DNA of 64,000 nt from Terasakiella pusilla DSM 6293 (GCF_000688235.1 NZ_JHYO01000002.1:124001-188000), one strand, 5' to 3'; shown: positions 44,164-53,379, counted from the stretch's first letter. The notes: a model not told the origin generated them from the letters alone. Made by a program: numbers and translations.

Positions 44164-44919
44164 TTAAAATCCTCCTTCACTACCAAGGTAGGCTTCTTGC
44201 ACTTGTTGGCTGGAACGTATTTGATCGGGTGTGCCTGTTTCTAAAACCCGACCATTGACCATGACGGTGAGACGGTTTGCGACAGCAAAAACCGCATCCA
44301 TGTCGTGTTCGATCAGGAGGAGGGTATAGTCTTTCGCCAAATCCTTGATGAGCTGGACCAGCATTTCTGACTCTTCTTTCCCCATACCAGCCATTGGCTC
44401 GTCCATCAGGAGAAGACGGGGTTGAGTGGCAAGCATCATGCCGATTTCAAGTTGGCGCTGTTCGCCATAGCTCATGGAAGACGCAATGACATCTTTTTGT
44501 GCTAAAAGACCGCATTTTTCCAGACTGGACAGGGTGAGTTGCTCGACCTCTTTCATGCGGCGTGCGGGTCTGAAAAAACGCATGGACGTTTTTTGACGCG
44601 ATTGAGCCGCAAGCCAGACATTCTCAAAACAGCTGAGTTTGGGGAAGATATTGGTTTTCTGAAAGCTTCTGCCCAGACCGTAATGGGAAATGACATAAGG
44701 CGGCAGGCCGGTTAAATCCTTTCCTTCAAACGTGATGGTCCCTTCTGTGGAGGTCATGTCACCAGACAGCAGGTTTACAAGGGTACTTTTACCCGCACCG
44801 TTGGGGCCGAGGATGGCGTGGACTTCGCCTTTGACAAGCTCAAGGTTAACTTTATCGACCGCGACCAGACCGCCAAATCGTTTGGTGAGGTTTTCAGTTT
44901 TTAAAATCGTTTCAGCCAT
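44164..44919 (-). CDS. livG: LivG-type ABC ATPase for aromatic acid uptake
   Basis: This 251-residue ATPase has Walker A GPNGAGKST, signature SYGEQRQLE and Walker B RLLLMDEPMAGM. The D-loop region is followed by LLIEHDM, typical of LivG. The ATG at 44919 overlaps the livM stop by 8 bases; the 14 extra upstream codons lie inside livM and are rejected. Confidence 0.88.
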   Translation of the reverse strand: MAETILKTENLTKRFGGLVAVDKVNLELVKGEVHAILGPNGAGKSTLVNLLSGDMTSTEGTITFEGKDLTGLPPYVISHYGLGRSFQKTNIFPKLSCFENVWLAAQSRQKTSMRFFRPARRMKEVEQLTLSSLEKCGLLAQKDVIASSMSYGEQRQLEIGMMLATQPRLLLMDEPMAGMGKEESEMLVQLIKDLAKDYTLLLIEHDMDAVFAVANRLTVMVNGRVLETGTPDQIRSSQQVQEAYLGSEGGF

Positions 44920-45931
44920 TGTCGTTGTCTCCGGTCTGGATGTGTTTGTTTTTCTTTTCAAATCTTTCCACCAACTTCAGTAAAGCGCCGCCGATCCCGT
45001 TGGGTAAAAACAGCACAACACAGATCATTACGGTGCCCATCAGCATCAGCCAATGGTCCGTAAAGCTTTCAAAGAAGGAATGGAGAATTTCAAAAACAAA
45101 GGCACCGAGTGCAGGACCAAAGATGGTACCTGCGCCGCCCATGATAACCATCATCAACGCATAGCCGGAGGTATGCCATCCAAGTTGAGACGGGTTGACG
45201 AAGCCATATTGGGTGGCGGCGAGAAAACCGGCAAGACCAGCCAGTGTTGCAGCAATGACAAAGCTTACGATTTTGTAGCGTGTGGTGTTGTACCCAATGG
45301 CTTTTACGCGGTGCTCATTTGCATGAATACCGACAAGCACCTGCCCAAAAGGGGATCTTAGCAGCATCCGCAAAATCAGATAGACCAACGCCATACAGGC
45401 CAGACAGACATAGAAAAGGGTGTGTTTGTCTTCGAGGTTGAGCAGTTGCAGATCCCCCAACATCACGGCGGGTTTCATCATGATGTAAAGACCGTCAGAC
45501 CCGCCTGCAAAGTCTGAATCGTTGAAGAAATAGTATGCCATTTGACCAAAGGCCAAGGTGACCATAATGAAATAGATGCCTGAGGTTTTTATGGTTAAAA
45601 ATGCAACGATAAGACCCAAGACGGCGCAACTGGCAAGGACGGCAGGAAGCACAATCCAAATGTTTGCCGCGTCATATTCTGGTGAAATAAGCGCGAGTAC
45701 ATAGCCAGCCAAGCCAAAAAACAAGGCATGGCCCATACTGACAAGGCCACTTACACCGACAAGGAGGTCGAGGCTCATTGCTAAAATTGCTAAAATAATG
45801 ATGGAGGTCAGCTTTTGCATGTAAAAGCTGGATTTAGATCCGAAAATTAAGTCGCCGTATAAAGGGTAGCATAGCATCAGAACAAAGAGGATTCCTAGGA
45901 ATAAGGAGATCGAACGGGGAGTGTTATACAT
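44912..45931 (-). CDS. livM: LivM-type ABC permease
   Basis: This 339-residue membrane permease has about nine or ten hydrophobic helices and the conserved GLVSMGHALFFGLAGY motif (about 61-76) of HAAT-family LivM proteins. It overlaps livG and follows livH by 16 bases. It forms the channel with LivH. Confidence 0.88.
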   Translation of the reverse strand: MYNTPRSISLFLGILFVLMLCYPLYGDLIFGSKSSFYMQKLTSIIILAILAMSLDLLVGVSGLVSMGHALFFGLAGYVLALISPEYDAANIWIVLPAVLASCAVLGLIVAFLTIKTSGIYFIMVTLAFGQMAYYFFNDSDFAGGSDGLYIMMKPAVMLGDLQLLNLEDKHTLFYVCLACMALVYLILRMLLRSPFGQVLVGIHANEHRVKAIGYNTTRYKIVSFVIAATLAGLAGFLAATQYGFVNPSQLGWHTSGYALMMVIMGGAGTIFGPALGAFVFEILHSFFESFTDHWLMLMGTVMICVVLFLPNGIGGALLKLVERFEKKNKHIQTGDNDNG

Positions 45932-45947
45932 AAAGAACCTCTTATTT

Positions 45948-46808
45948 CTAAGCGAACAGACCGCGTGGTTTTACAAGAAGGACAATAGCCATCACGAGGT
46001 AGACCATCACGCTGGCAAGAGACGGGATCAAAATCGGACCAAAGGTGCTGACCAGACCGACCAGCATAGCGCCCCAAAATGCGCCTTTAATGGAACCGAT
46101 GCCGCCAATGACAACCACCACAAGGCAGATGATCAGGACACTATCGCCCATACCGGGGTAGACGGAGCTTAAAGGGGCAGAGATCATTCCCCCAAAACCG
46201 GCGAGCGCAACGCCTGCCGCAAAGATGATGGTAAAGAGGGTGCGCACGTTGATGCCCAGCGATTCAACCATTTCGCGGTTGCTGGCCCCGGCACGAATAG
46301 TCATGCCAAGGCGGGTCTTTTGAATGACCCAGTACATCGCCACAGCCAACACCAGACAGATGGCGGAGACACTTAGACGGTAGATCGGGTATTGCATGGT
46401 ATCTGTTAGCGTGATCGAGCCGGATAGCAGATCCGGTATGGGAACGCCATGGGTGTCATTTCCCCAGATCAGGCTTTGCAGATCGTTTAGGATCAAGATC
46501 AGACCAAAGGTCAAGAGAACTTGAAACAGGTGATCTTTTTTATACAGGTGATCAATCAGAAAACGTTCAATAATAATCCCTACAACCAACATTACGGGAA
46601 GACCAAGAAGTAGCGCGAGACCGAAACTGCCTGTCCAGTCGACGAATGCATACGTCAAATAGGCGCCGATCATATACATCGCACCATGCGCAAGGTTGAT
46701 GACCCCCATAATCCCGAAGACCAGTGTTAAGCCACTTGATATCAGGAAAAGTAATAAGCCGTACTGCACGCTGTTGAGCAGTTGAATAAGGATGGTTGTG
46801 AAGTCCAT
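45948..46808 (-). CDS. livH: LivH-type ABC permease
   Basis: This 286-residue membrane permease has about eight hydrophobic helices and the family motif GVINLAHGAMYMIGAY (near 34-49). The ATG at 46808 has a good GGAGGGG ribosome site; a TTG 12 bases earlier lies over that site. A terminator-like hairpin separates it from the binding-protein gene. Confidence 0.88.
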   Translation of the reverse strand: MDFTTILIQLLNSVQYGLLLFLISSGLTLVFGIMGVINLAHGAMYMIGAYLTYAFVDWTGSFGLALLLGLPVMLVVGIIIERFLIDHLYKKDHLFQVLLTFGLILILNDLQSLIWGNDTHGVPIPDLLSGSITLTDTMQYPIYRLSVSAICLVLAVAMYWVIQKTRLGMTIRAGASNREMVESLGINVRTLFTIIFAAGVALAGFGGMISAPLSSVYPGMGDSVLIICLVVVVIGGIGSIKGAFWGAMLVGLVSTFGPILIPSLASVMVYLVMAIVLLVKPRGLFA

Positions 46809-46832
46809 GTTCCCCTCCAAAGATTAGAAAAA

Positions 46833-46864
46833 TACGGGAAGACCAAAGACGTGATCTTCCCGTA
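46833..46864 (-). terminator. Terminator-like hairpin between the binding protein and livH
   Basis: TACGGGAAGA (46833-46842) and TCTTCCCGTA (46855-46864) form a perfect 10-bp stem with a 12-base loop. On the minus strand it is followed by a TTTTT run. It probably lets the binding protein be made in excess over the membrane components, as in many ABC operons. Confidence 0.75.
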
Positions 46865-46875
46865 AAGCCGCGGGC

Positions 46876-48072
46876 TTATTGTGCCATTGTGCAGCCGGTG
46901 GCCGGGTCATCTACTGCTTCGGCAGCAATTTTGACGACCACGTTTTCACCATTCTTCACTTCGCGGAGGTACATGTTTTGCACAGGGTTATGTGCTTTTG
47001 AGAAATGCCAAGGGCCACGGGGACTGTCGATCTTCACAGCCGCCAGTGCCTTGATGAAAGCGTCCTTGTCGCTTGTGTCACCTTTGAGGGAGGCAAGGGC
47101 CTGCACAAGCATTTGACCGGCATCATATCCTTGTACGGAATAGATATCGGCTGTCGCGCCATAGGCATCTTGATAGGCTTGTTGGAAGGCTTTGTTTTTC
47201 GCGTTGTCCAATGTCTCTGTGTAATGCAGCGTCGTCATAACGCCTTCCGCAGATTGACCTTGGGCAGTAAGGGTGCCGTCTGTCATGAAGCCGGAGCCTA
47301 ACAGTGGAATGCTCTTTTTAATCCCGGCAGCGTCATAGTCTTTGACGAATTTTACCGCACCGCCGCCAGCATAAAAGGCAAAGACCGCATCTGGTTTAAG
47401 CGACGCAATTTCCGTCAGGTAAGCTTGGAATTCGACTTTCGGGAAGGGGGTCAGAAACTGTTTGACGATTTCACCGCCTGCCGCTTTGAACCCTTCTTCA
47501 AAGGCTTCCAGTGACTCTTTACCAAAGCTGTAGTTCCAGGCAATGGTTGCGATTTTGCGATAGCCTTTCTCATAGGCCATTTTGCCCATGGGATAAGCAG
47601 TCTGCCAGGCACTAAAGGATGTGCGGAAGATGTTTGGGGCACAGAATTGGCGTGTCGCCGCATTCAGGCCTGCATTTGGAATAATCATAATGGCGCCTTC
47701 TTGACGTGCCATTTTGAGCATCCCCATAGCGACACCGGAATGGACAGGGCCGATCACCACATCCGCCCCTTCGCCATTGATGAGACGGTTCATGTTTTGA
47801 GGCGCCTTACCGGGGTTGGCTTCCGAGTCAATGGTGACGAACTCGACATCTCGGCCGCCCAATTTACCGCCATTTTCGTTGATCGCCAGTTCCAGACCTT
47901 TTGTGATGGCATCACCAAGGGCCGCATAGGTTCCTGTGTAAGGGAGCATCACGCCCAATTTCACAGGTTCCGCTGCAAATGCACCGCCAGACACAAGTGC
48001 GCCCGCAATCCCTGCAAGCGCGATCTGTCGGAATTTACGAGTAAAGCCTTTGTAGTTAAGTGTATTTTTCAT
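46876..48072 (-). CDS. livK: Periplasmic binding protein of the Liv-type aromatic acid importer
   Basis: This 398-residue type I periplasmic binding protein has a signal peptide (about 1-33, ending AFA) and the VKLGVMLPYTGTYAALG start of the mature domain. Two alpha/beta lobes follow, and a C-terminal CTMAQ. Family members in box clusters bind benzoate or hydroxybenzoate; I cannot distinguish ligands from sequence alone. It lies between the thioesterase and the permease genes. Confidence 0.87.
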   Translation of the reverse strand: MKNTLNYKGFTRKFRQIALAGIAGALVSGGAFAAEPVKLGVMLPYTGTYAALGDAITKGLELAINENGGKLGGRDVEFVTIDSEANPGKAPQNMNRLINGEGADVVIGPVHSGVAMGMLKMARQEGAIMIIPNAGLNAATRQFCAPNIFRTSFSAWQTAYPMGKMAYEKGYRKIATIAWNYSFGKESLEAFEEGFKAAGGEIVKQFLTPFPKVEFQAYLTEIASLKPDAVFAFYAGGGAVKFVKDYDAAGIKKSIPLLGSGFMTDGTLTAQGQSAEGVMTTLHYTETLDNAKNKAFQQAYQDAYGATADIYSVQGYDAGQMLVQALASLKGDTSDKDAFIKALAAVKIDSPRGPWHFSKAHNPVQNMYLREVKNGENVVVKIAAEAVDDPATGCTMAQ

Positions 48073-48120
48073 ACGTAAAGTACCTCCTTGTTAAAAATAA
48101 GCTCGCACGATTTATCGTTA

Positions 48121-48570
48121 TTATTGCGAACCAGCAGCCTGAACGGTGCCGCCAGCTTCAATGTAGCTTTCTATGTTTTGGCGAAAATCGTCAGGAATGG
48201 GGATGGATGTCATTTCTTTATTGTTGACAAAACAACAGGTTAATTGCGCCTCAAAAGACACAACATCATCGTCACGCAGACCGCGTAAGTGAAAGGTGAT
48301 GGATGCCGTACCCAGTCTTTTGATCAAAACTTGGGTATGCAGTTTATTTCTGGGGGTCAGCGGTGCTTTAAAGTCGATATTGGCATTGACAAAAGGGGTG
48401 CCGGTTGAGTGGTCCATGTTGAGGACGTACCAATCGGTTTTGCACACGCCCTTAAACCATTCTTCAATGGCTTCTAGGCAATAGTCGAGAAAACGAACGG
48501 TGTAGGCAATATTTGCGGCATCTGTGTCGCCCCAAAGGATGGGACGGCTGTGGGTAAAGGGCACTGTCAT
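48121..48570 (-). CDS. 4HBT-family acyl-CoA thioesterase of the box cluster
   Basis: This 149-residue hot-dog-fold protein has the active-site motif WGDTDAANIAY (about 13-23, Asp near 17), typical of 4-hydroxybenzoyl-CoA thioesterase-like enzymes. In the box context it may hydrolyse benzoyl-CoA or dead-end CoA esters to free the CoA pool when oxygen limits BoxAB. It lies 12 bases after boxA on the same strand. Confidence 0.85.
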   Translation of the reverse strand: MTVPFTHSRPILWGDTDAANIAYTVRFLDYCLEAIEEWFKGVCKTDWYVLNMDHSTGTPFVNANIDFKAPLTPRNKLHTQVLIKRLGTASITFHLRGLRDDDVVSFEAQLTCCFVNNKEMTSIPIPDDFRQNIESYIEAGGTVQAAGSQ

Positions 48571-48582
48571 GTTTTTTCTCTG

Positions 48583-49809
48583 TTAGTATGTTTCGACATG
48601 GTAGCGACCGTTTTCCCGCATGGCGGTGCGCAGCGTGTCCCAGTTCAGCCCGTTGCCTTCGCAAATTTTTGAAAAGGCTGCTTCAACGCCGATTTCCATG
48701 CCTTTTAAACCGCATAGATAAATGAAGGTGTTGTCATCTTTCAGCCATTCCGCCACGTCGGACCCGCACTTTAAAATGCGATCCTGCACATATTCTTTTT
48801 CCTGATCCGGCTCGCGTGAGAAACAGAGTTCTTTGCGGATGAGGCTGTTTGGCAGTTTTTGCAAGGGGCCGAAGTAAGGTAGGTCGCCTTTGGTTCTTGC
48901 GCCAAAGAACAGCATCATTTTGCCGGGATCACCGGGGGAGCGTTTGCGTCTGCGGCGTTCTGTCATCGCGCGGAAGGGCGCGGACCCTGTGCCTGTACAG
49001 ATCATCATGATGTTGGCTTCCGGATGGTTCGGCATCAGGAAGGTGGAGCCAAAAGCACCCGTCACTTGCACTTCGTCCCCTTTTTGCAGGTCACAGACAT
49101 AGTTGGACCCAACGCCTTTTTGCAGTTCGCCATCTTCTTCAAACAACACGCGTTTTACCGTTAAAGACAGGTTGTTGTGGTTGGGGCGTTCGCCGTCCCG
49201 GGGACTGGCGACAGAATAAAGGCGCATGTTGTGAGGTTTGCCGCGTCCATCCACACCGGGGGGGATGATGCCAATGCTTTGACCTTCCAAAACCGGAAAG
49301 GCGGTTGAGCCGAAATCCAGTACAATGTGATGAATGTCTGAATCGCTGTTTTCAGACGTAATTCGATAATTGCCAGCGACTTTTGCGATTGCCGGATTTT
49401 CGCGCGTGTAGATATTGATGAAGGGGTGAGCGGCGGAGAAAGGCGGTTTTACCTTACCTTGTTGACCCTGATGGGCGACATCCAGAATGGCTGTGGCTTC
49501 ATCTTCAAGGGCTTCGTGGTCGGCATTTGTTCTTGTCTCAGCATTTGCTGCAGGTTCGGCGTCATCTGGAAGCTCGTCCCAGCTAAATTGTTCTTCCAGT
49601 GAATAGGGGGTCGTTACCATGCGCCAATGATCGATTGCACCAGTGGGGCACGGGGCAATACAGCTCATACAGTAATTACACTTTTCGACATCAACCACAT
49701 AATTGTCTGCATTATGCGTGATCGCACCATCAATAGGGCAATTCTCTTCGCATGTGTTGCAGCGAATACAAACCTCTGGATCAATCAAGTGTTGGCGAAT
49801 AGCGCTCAT
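48583..49809 (-). CDS. boxA: BoxA, reductase component of benzoyl-CoA 2,3-epoxidase
   Basis: This 408-residue flavo-iron-sulfur reductase passes NADPH electrons to BoxB. The N-terminus is a two-[4Fe-4S] ferredoxin domain (C14, C17, C20, C24 and C44, C47, C50, C54). A variable acidic linker (about 75-115) follows, then a ferredoxin-NADP reductase domain with RLYSVASP (FAD) and [11 protein letters not shown] (NADPH) motifs and the C-terminal YHVETY. The order boxC-boxB-boxA matches known clusters. Confidence 0.94.
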   Translation of the reverse strand: MSAIRQHLIDPEVCIRCNTCEENCPIDGAITHNADNYVVDVEKCNYCMSCIAPCPTGAIDHWRMVTTPYSLEEQFSWDELPDDAEPAANAETRTNADHEALEDEATAILDVAHQGQQGKVKPPFSAAHPFINIYTRENPAIAKVAGNYRITSENSDSDIHHIVLDFGSTAFPVLEGQSIGIIPPGVDGRGKPHNMRLYSVASPRDGERPNHNNLSLTVKRVLFEEDGELQKGVGSNYVCDLQKGDEVQVTGAFGSTFLMPNHPEANIMMICTGTGSAPFRAMTERRRRKRSPGDPGKMMLFFGARTKGDLPYFGPLQKLPNSLIRKELCFSREPDQEKEYVQDRILKCGSDVAEWLKDDNTFIYLCGLKGMEIGVEAAFSKICEGNGLNWDTLRTAMRENGRYHVETY

Positions 49810-49848
49810 TGTCCACTCCTGGAGTTGGGATTATTAAAAGTTAGTGGC

Positions 49849-49887
49849 GACAGGAGAGCCCTCATTGGGAGAAAGCGCTCTCCTGTC
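49849..49887 (-). terminator. Stem-loop between boxB and boxA
   Basis: GACAGGAGAGC (49849-49859) and GCTCTCCTGTC (49877-49887) form a perfect 11-bp stem with a 17-base loop in the 89-base boxB-boxA gap. On the minus strand the tail is only weakly T-rich, so a processing or mRNA-stability hairpin that favours boxB over boxA is as likely as termination. Confidence 0.6.
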
Positions 49888-49898
49888 ACAGGGAGACG

Positions 49899-51371
49899 TT
49901 AGTTGGAGGAGCCGTAAATTTTGACGTACTCAAAATCACCGGGCTTGGAGTTGATGCCGACCTTTGGTGCCGCAATCCAGGTTGCGTATTCCCCTTGGCG
50001 GTATTCCGGTTGCATCAATTCTTTCAGGAACAAAAGGTCAGCTTCGTTTGGCAGGTAGTCAAATTCCTTGGCTGTCCATGTTGCTTCGTCAACAATTTCA
50101 CCTTCCGGTGTGATGAAGCTTTCTGCAAATTCACCAATTCGGCGGTTGAAGCCCATGTGCGGCATCTTCAGATCGAAGTCGATCCCCATCTTTTTGATCA
50201 ATTTGTTCCAGCGTTTCACACCACCAGCAGCGTCATTGATGTAATCGTAAACCAGACGGGCGTTTACAGCGTTCAATGCAGGTTCTGTTTCCTGAACGAT
50301 CTGCCCGTCCACCACGCGCCAGACATCAAATGTGGCATCGTGCAGTTGGTGGTCATCGTCAATTTTGGTTTCTTCAAAGCGCCCTTTTAGACCCGCTTCA
50401 AAGGCAGAGGCACCGTTTGTGGACACTTCAGCGCCAAACAGATCTTCTGTGACGGAAACGTGGAAGTTCAGTTTCTTTTGAATTGTCGGCAGGTCAATCA
50501 CGCCCAGTTTACGAACGGCTTCAATGTCGTACGGATCAGTGATCCCGGCATCGTTCATGGCCTGACAGGTTTTTTCAACAACCCGCGAGACACCGCTTTC
50601 GCCCACAAACATATGGTGTGCTTCTTCGGTCAGCATGAAGCGGCAAGTGCGTGACAGCGGATCAAAGCCACTTTCTGCCAGCGCCGCCAACTGCATCTTG
50701 CCATCACGATCTGTAAAGTAGGTAAACATGAAGAAAGACAGCCAATCCGGTGTTTCTTCGTTAAAGGCCCCCAGCAGGCGCGGGCGGTCTTCGTCACCGG
50801 AGCGACGTTGCAGCAGGTCTTCCGCATCCTGACGGCCTTCTTTACCGAAATATTTTTGCAGCAGATACACCATTGCCCACAGGTGGCGTCCTTCTTCCAC
50901 GTTCACCTGAAACAGGTTGCGCATGTCATAAAGAGAAGGGGCGGTTTTACCCAGATAGCGCTGTTGTTCAACCGAGGCTGGCTCAGTATCGCCCTGAATA
51001 ACGATCAGGCGACGCAGCAGGGAGCGATATTCGGCAGGGACTTCTTGCCACGCCGGTTCCCCTTTATGTTTGCCGAAGTTGATTTTTCGACCTTCTTCTT
51101 TCGGGGCGAGCAGAATGCCCCAGCGGTATTCCGGCATTTTGACGTGGTCAAAGACAGCCCAGCCCTGCGGGTCAACGCCAACGGCGGTCCGCAGGTAAAC
51201 TTCTGACTCTTGGAAGCCTTCCGGTCCCATGTCTTTCCACCAGTCAATATAGTTGGGCTGCCATTCTTCCAGTGCCTTTTTCAGGCGGCGGTCATTGGAA
51301 AGATCAACGTTGTTCGGGATAAGGTCGTCGTAGTTAACCTCAACGAGGTCCGCACGGATAGATTCACTCAT
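49899..51371 (-). CDS. boxB: BoxB, diiron oxygenase component of benzoyl-CoA 2,3-epoxidase
   Basis: BoxB inserts one O atom into benzoyl-CoA to give the 2,3-epoxide. The 490-residue protein has two E-x-x-H diiron motifs, E160-H163 (EEGRH) and E250-H253 (EEAHH), in a ferritin-like helical bundle. The length and the C-terminal APKVGINSKPGDFEYV stretch agree with known BoxB proteins. It lies 36 bases after boxC. Confidence 0.95.
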   Translation of the reverse strand: MSESIRADLVEVNYDDLIPNNVDLSNDRRLKKALEEWQPNYIDWWKDMGPEGFQESEVYLRTAVGVDPQGWAVFDHVKMPEYRWGILLAPKEEGRKINFGKHKGEPAWQEVPAEYRSLLRRLIVIQGDTEPASVEQQRYLGKTAPSLYDMRNLFQVNVEEGRHLWAMVYLLQKYFGKEGRQDAEDLLQRRSGDEDRPRLLGAFNEETPDWLSFFMFTYFTDRDGKMQLAALAESGFDPLSRTCRFMLTEEAHHMFVGESGVSRVVEKTCQAMNDAGITDPYDIEAVRKLGVIDLPTIQKKLNFHVSVTEDLFGAEVSTNGASAFEAGLKGRFEETKIDDDHQLHDATFDVWRVVDGQIVQETEPALNAVNARLVYDYINDAAGGVKRWNKLIKKMGIDFDLKMPHMGFNRRIGEFAESFITPEGEIVDEATWTAKEFDYLPNEADLLFLKELMQPEYRQGEYATWIAAPKVGINSKPGDFEYVKIYGSSN

Positions 51372-51407
51372 AAGTGCACTCCTAAACTTTTTAAGTAACT
51401 GTAAAAA

Positions 51408-53057
51408 TTAGACCCGATTAAAATCGTAAGAAGGGCGCGTTCCTGTGCCGTACAATTTCAAAGCGCCGTCGTCTGCAACGGCATTCGGTCGTTGGAAGAT
51501 CCAGTTTTGCCAAGCGGTCAAACGCCCGAAAATCTTGGTTTCCATGGTTTCTGGACCTGCAAAGCGCAGGTTTGCTTCCATGCCGGTCAAGGCATCCGGG
51601 GAATATCCGACGCGTTCCTCGAGGAACAGGCGGACGTCTTCTTCCCAATCGATATCATCATAGGCATCGGTCACCAGCCCGAGCTTATTTGCTTCGGCAC
51701 CATTGATCTCCTGACCGATCATGGCTTTGACGCGTTCCACGGTTTCCGGCTCCCCAAGGAAGCGGGTTTCCAGGCGGGTGAGGTCGTTGCTCATGGGCAT
51801 CATGGCAAAATTAAAGGCGCTGAGTTTGATTTTCGCTTCCGGTGTGTCGTCGCCTTCAATTTGACCGTCCAGCATATAGCTGCGATCGGCTGCGAAAATC
51901 AGTTCGGCCAAAATGCCGACAAAGCAGCTTCCCGGTTCGATCAGGGTCACAAGAGTACGTGAGGTCATGTCAACGCGTTTCAGCGTACGTTTCCAATAGA
52001 GGATGATTTCACGCATCAGCCAGTCATCGGCGTTGTCTTCTAAAAGCTTTTCATAAGCTTCGATCAAAGAGCCGTTTCCAGATGTTTTAAAGATGACGGT
52101 GCCAATTTCTGTTTCATTGGTGCGCAGGTGAAGCAGTGCATCATCGAACTGGCGGCAAAGCGCCAACGGCCAGAAGTCTGCGCCTTGTGCATGGGCGCCA
52201 GCAAGGTCGGCTGGTGCGGCGTCTGTTGGGGCTTTTAAGGTCACTGTTGCGACACGGCCAGAACGGTTGATTTCGATATCAATCAGGTCGTACTGGACGC
52301 GATCGCCATCAATTTTGCGGTTTAACGGCGTGAAAGTAACGCCTTTTGCATCGGACGGGCGATCAGAGTCTGCGGCAAAGGCATGGGCGCGTTTTGCAAC
52401 TTCTTCTTCGAAGATAGACCCTTTGATGCTTTCATCAACCAAGCGCCAATCGACGGCACGTTGACCGCGCGCGCCTTCTTCGATGCTGCAGAAGATATCT
52501 GCGCGATCCCGGCGCACTTTACGTTTATCGACCACGCGTGTCAGGCCACCTGTGCCGGGCAAGACGGCAAGCAAGGGCACTTCGGGCAGGGAAACGGTTG
52601 CGCTGCCATCATCAATCAACATGATGTAATCTGTCGCGAGCGCTAGTTCGTAGCCACCGCCAGCAGCGGTGCCGTTGACCGCAGAGATATAGCGCTGATG
52701 GGAATGTTCAGACGCATCTTCGATGGAGTTGCGGGTTTCGTTTGTGAATTTACAGAAGTTTACTTTATGGGCGTGTGAGGACTTGCCAAGCATACGGATG
52801 TTGGCACCGGCGCAGAAAATACGGTCTTTGCCAGAACGCATAACGACGCTTTTGATTTCAGGGTGTTCAAAGCGCAAGCGCTGGACAGCGTCATAAAGTT
52901 CAATGTCGACACCAAGGTCATATGAATTCATTTTCAATTCATAGCCCGGTTTTAATGTGGCTTCAGCGTTGACATCCATCGTGAGGTAAGCGACGGGGCC
53001 GTCAAAGTCCAGTTTCCAATGTTTGTAGTCCTGGGGGGATGTTTGAAAGTCGATCAA
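51408..53057 (-). CDS. boxC: BoxC, 2,3-epoxybenzoyl-CoA dihydrolase
   Basis: BoxC opens the epoxide ring, giving 3,4-dehydroadipyl-CoA semialdehyde and formate. The 549-residue protein belongs to the crotonase superfamily, with the oxyanion-hole region DRIFCAGANIRML (near 107-119) and NGTAAGGGYELALATDY (near 148-164). It starts with TTG at 53057, preceded by AAGGAG at 7 bases; the next in-frame Met would remove conserved N-terminal sequence. It is the first gene of the box/liv operon, and its promoter region carries TGCA operators. Confidence 0.94.
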   Translation of the reverse strand: MIDFQTSPQDYKHWKLDFDGPVAYLTMDVNAEATLKPGYELKMNSYDLGVDIELYDAVQRLRFEHPEIKSVVMRSGKDRIFCAGANIRMLGKSSHAHKVNFCKFTNETRNSIEDASEHSHQRYISAVNGTAAGGGYELALATDYIMLIDDGSATVSLPEVPLLAVLPGTGGLTRVVDKRKVRRDRADIFCSIEEGARGQRAVDWRLVDESIKGSIFEEEVAKRAHAFAADSDRPSDAKGVTFTPLNRKIDGDRVQYDLIDIEINRSGRVATVTLKAPTDAAPADLAGAHAQGADFWPLALCRQFDDALLHLRTNETEIGTVIFKTSGNGSLIEAYEKLLEDNADDWLMREIILYWKRTLKRVDMTSRTLVTLIEPGSCFVGILAELIFAADRSYMLDGQIEGDDTPEAKIKLSAFNFAMMPMSNDLTRLETRFLGEPETVERVKAMIGQEINGAEANKLGLVTDAYDDIDWEEDVRLFLEERVGYSPDALTGMEANLRFAGPETMETKIFGRLTAWQNWIFQRPNAVADDGALKLYGTGTRPSYDFNRV

Positions 53058-53096
53058 CGGGAAACTCCTTGTTAAATATGTCTCTTAATCTTCATG

Positions 53097-53116
53097 AAAT
53101 ATAATGCATTATATTT
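53097..53116. promoter_or_regulatory. 20-bp perfect palindrome over the boxC -10
   Basis: AAATATAATGCATTATATTT is a perfect 20-bp palindrome centred on TGCA. It covers the -10 and the start of the spacer of the candidate boxC promoter. The core AATATAATGCAT recurs at 53358-53369 and, inverted, at 61365-61376. Confidence 0.6.
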
Positions 53117-53126
53117 ACCGTAACAA
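53098..53126 (-). promoter_or_regulatory. Candidate boxC promoter
   Basis: On the minus strand TTGTTA (53121-53126) and TATATT (53098-53103) are spaced by 17 bases. The implied start near 53091 gives a leader of ~33 bases before the TTG start of boxC. Confidence 0.5.
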
Positions 53127-53135
53127 TACATAAAA

Positions 53136-53149
53136 TGCATTTTAATGCA
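53136..53149. promoter_or_regulatory. Candidate BoxR operator upstream of boxC
   Basis: TGCATTTTAATGCA has the TGCA-N6-TGCA form described for the BzdR/BoxR family. The first TGCA is inside a perfect 12-bp palindrome AAAATGCATTTT (53132-53143). It lies 9 bases upstream of the candidate -35 and is identical to 34817-34830. Confidence 0.65.
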
Positions 53150-53325
53150 TTTTGAAGTTCGTTTGAAAATTATCATTTAAAATCAGGGCTTTGACTTCTC
53201 TTTAAATTCCAAAAAAACTGTGGAGGAGCAAGGGGAATAAAAAATAAAAGCTTTTTAAAAGAGATTTTTTATCCTTGTTTTTGTTCAGATTCTTCAGAAT
53301 TTCGGGGTGCGGTTGGAGGATTCTT

Positions 53326-53355
53326 AAAAAAAAGCTGCGCAGGGGTGCGCAGCTT
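53326..53355 (-). terminator. Strong terminator of the thiolase operon
   Basis: On the minus strand AAGCTGCGCA pairs with TGCGCAGCTT in a perfect 10-bp stem with a 4-base loop (53332-53355), followed by eight T residues including the stem end. It starts 24 bases after the thiolase stop. Confidence 0.88.
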
Positions 53356-53379
53356 GAAATATAATGCATATTGAGAGAG

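Larger units (their letters stand above)
53058..53379. other. Intergenic control region between the thiolase terminator and boxC
   Basis: This 322-base AT-rich gap holds, from right to left, the terminator of the thiolase operon, a TGCA half-site, a long stretch with no gene that I can see (53156-53325), the TGCA-N6-TGCA operator and the 20-bp palindrome over the boxC promoter. Short reading frames in it lack ribosome sites and look like chance. Confidence 0.7.
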
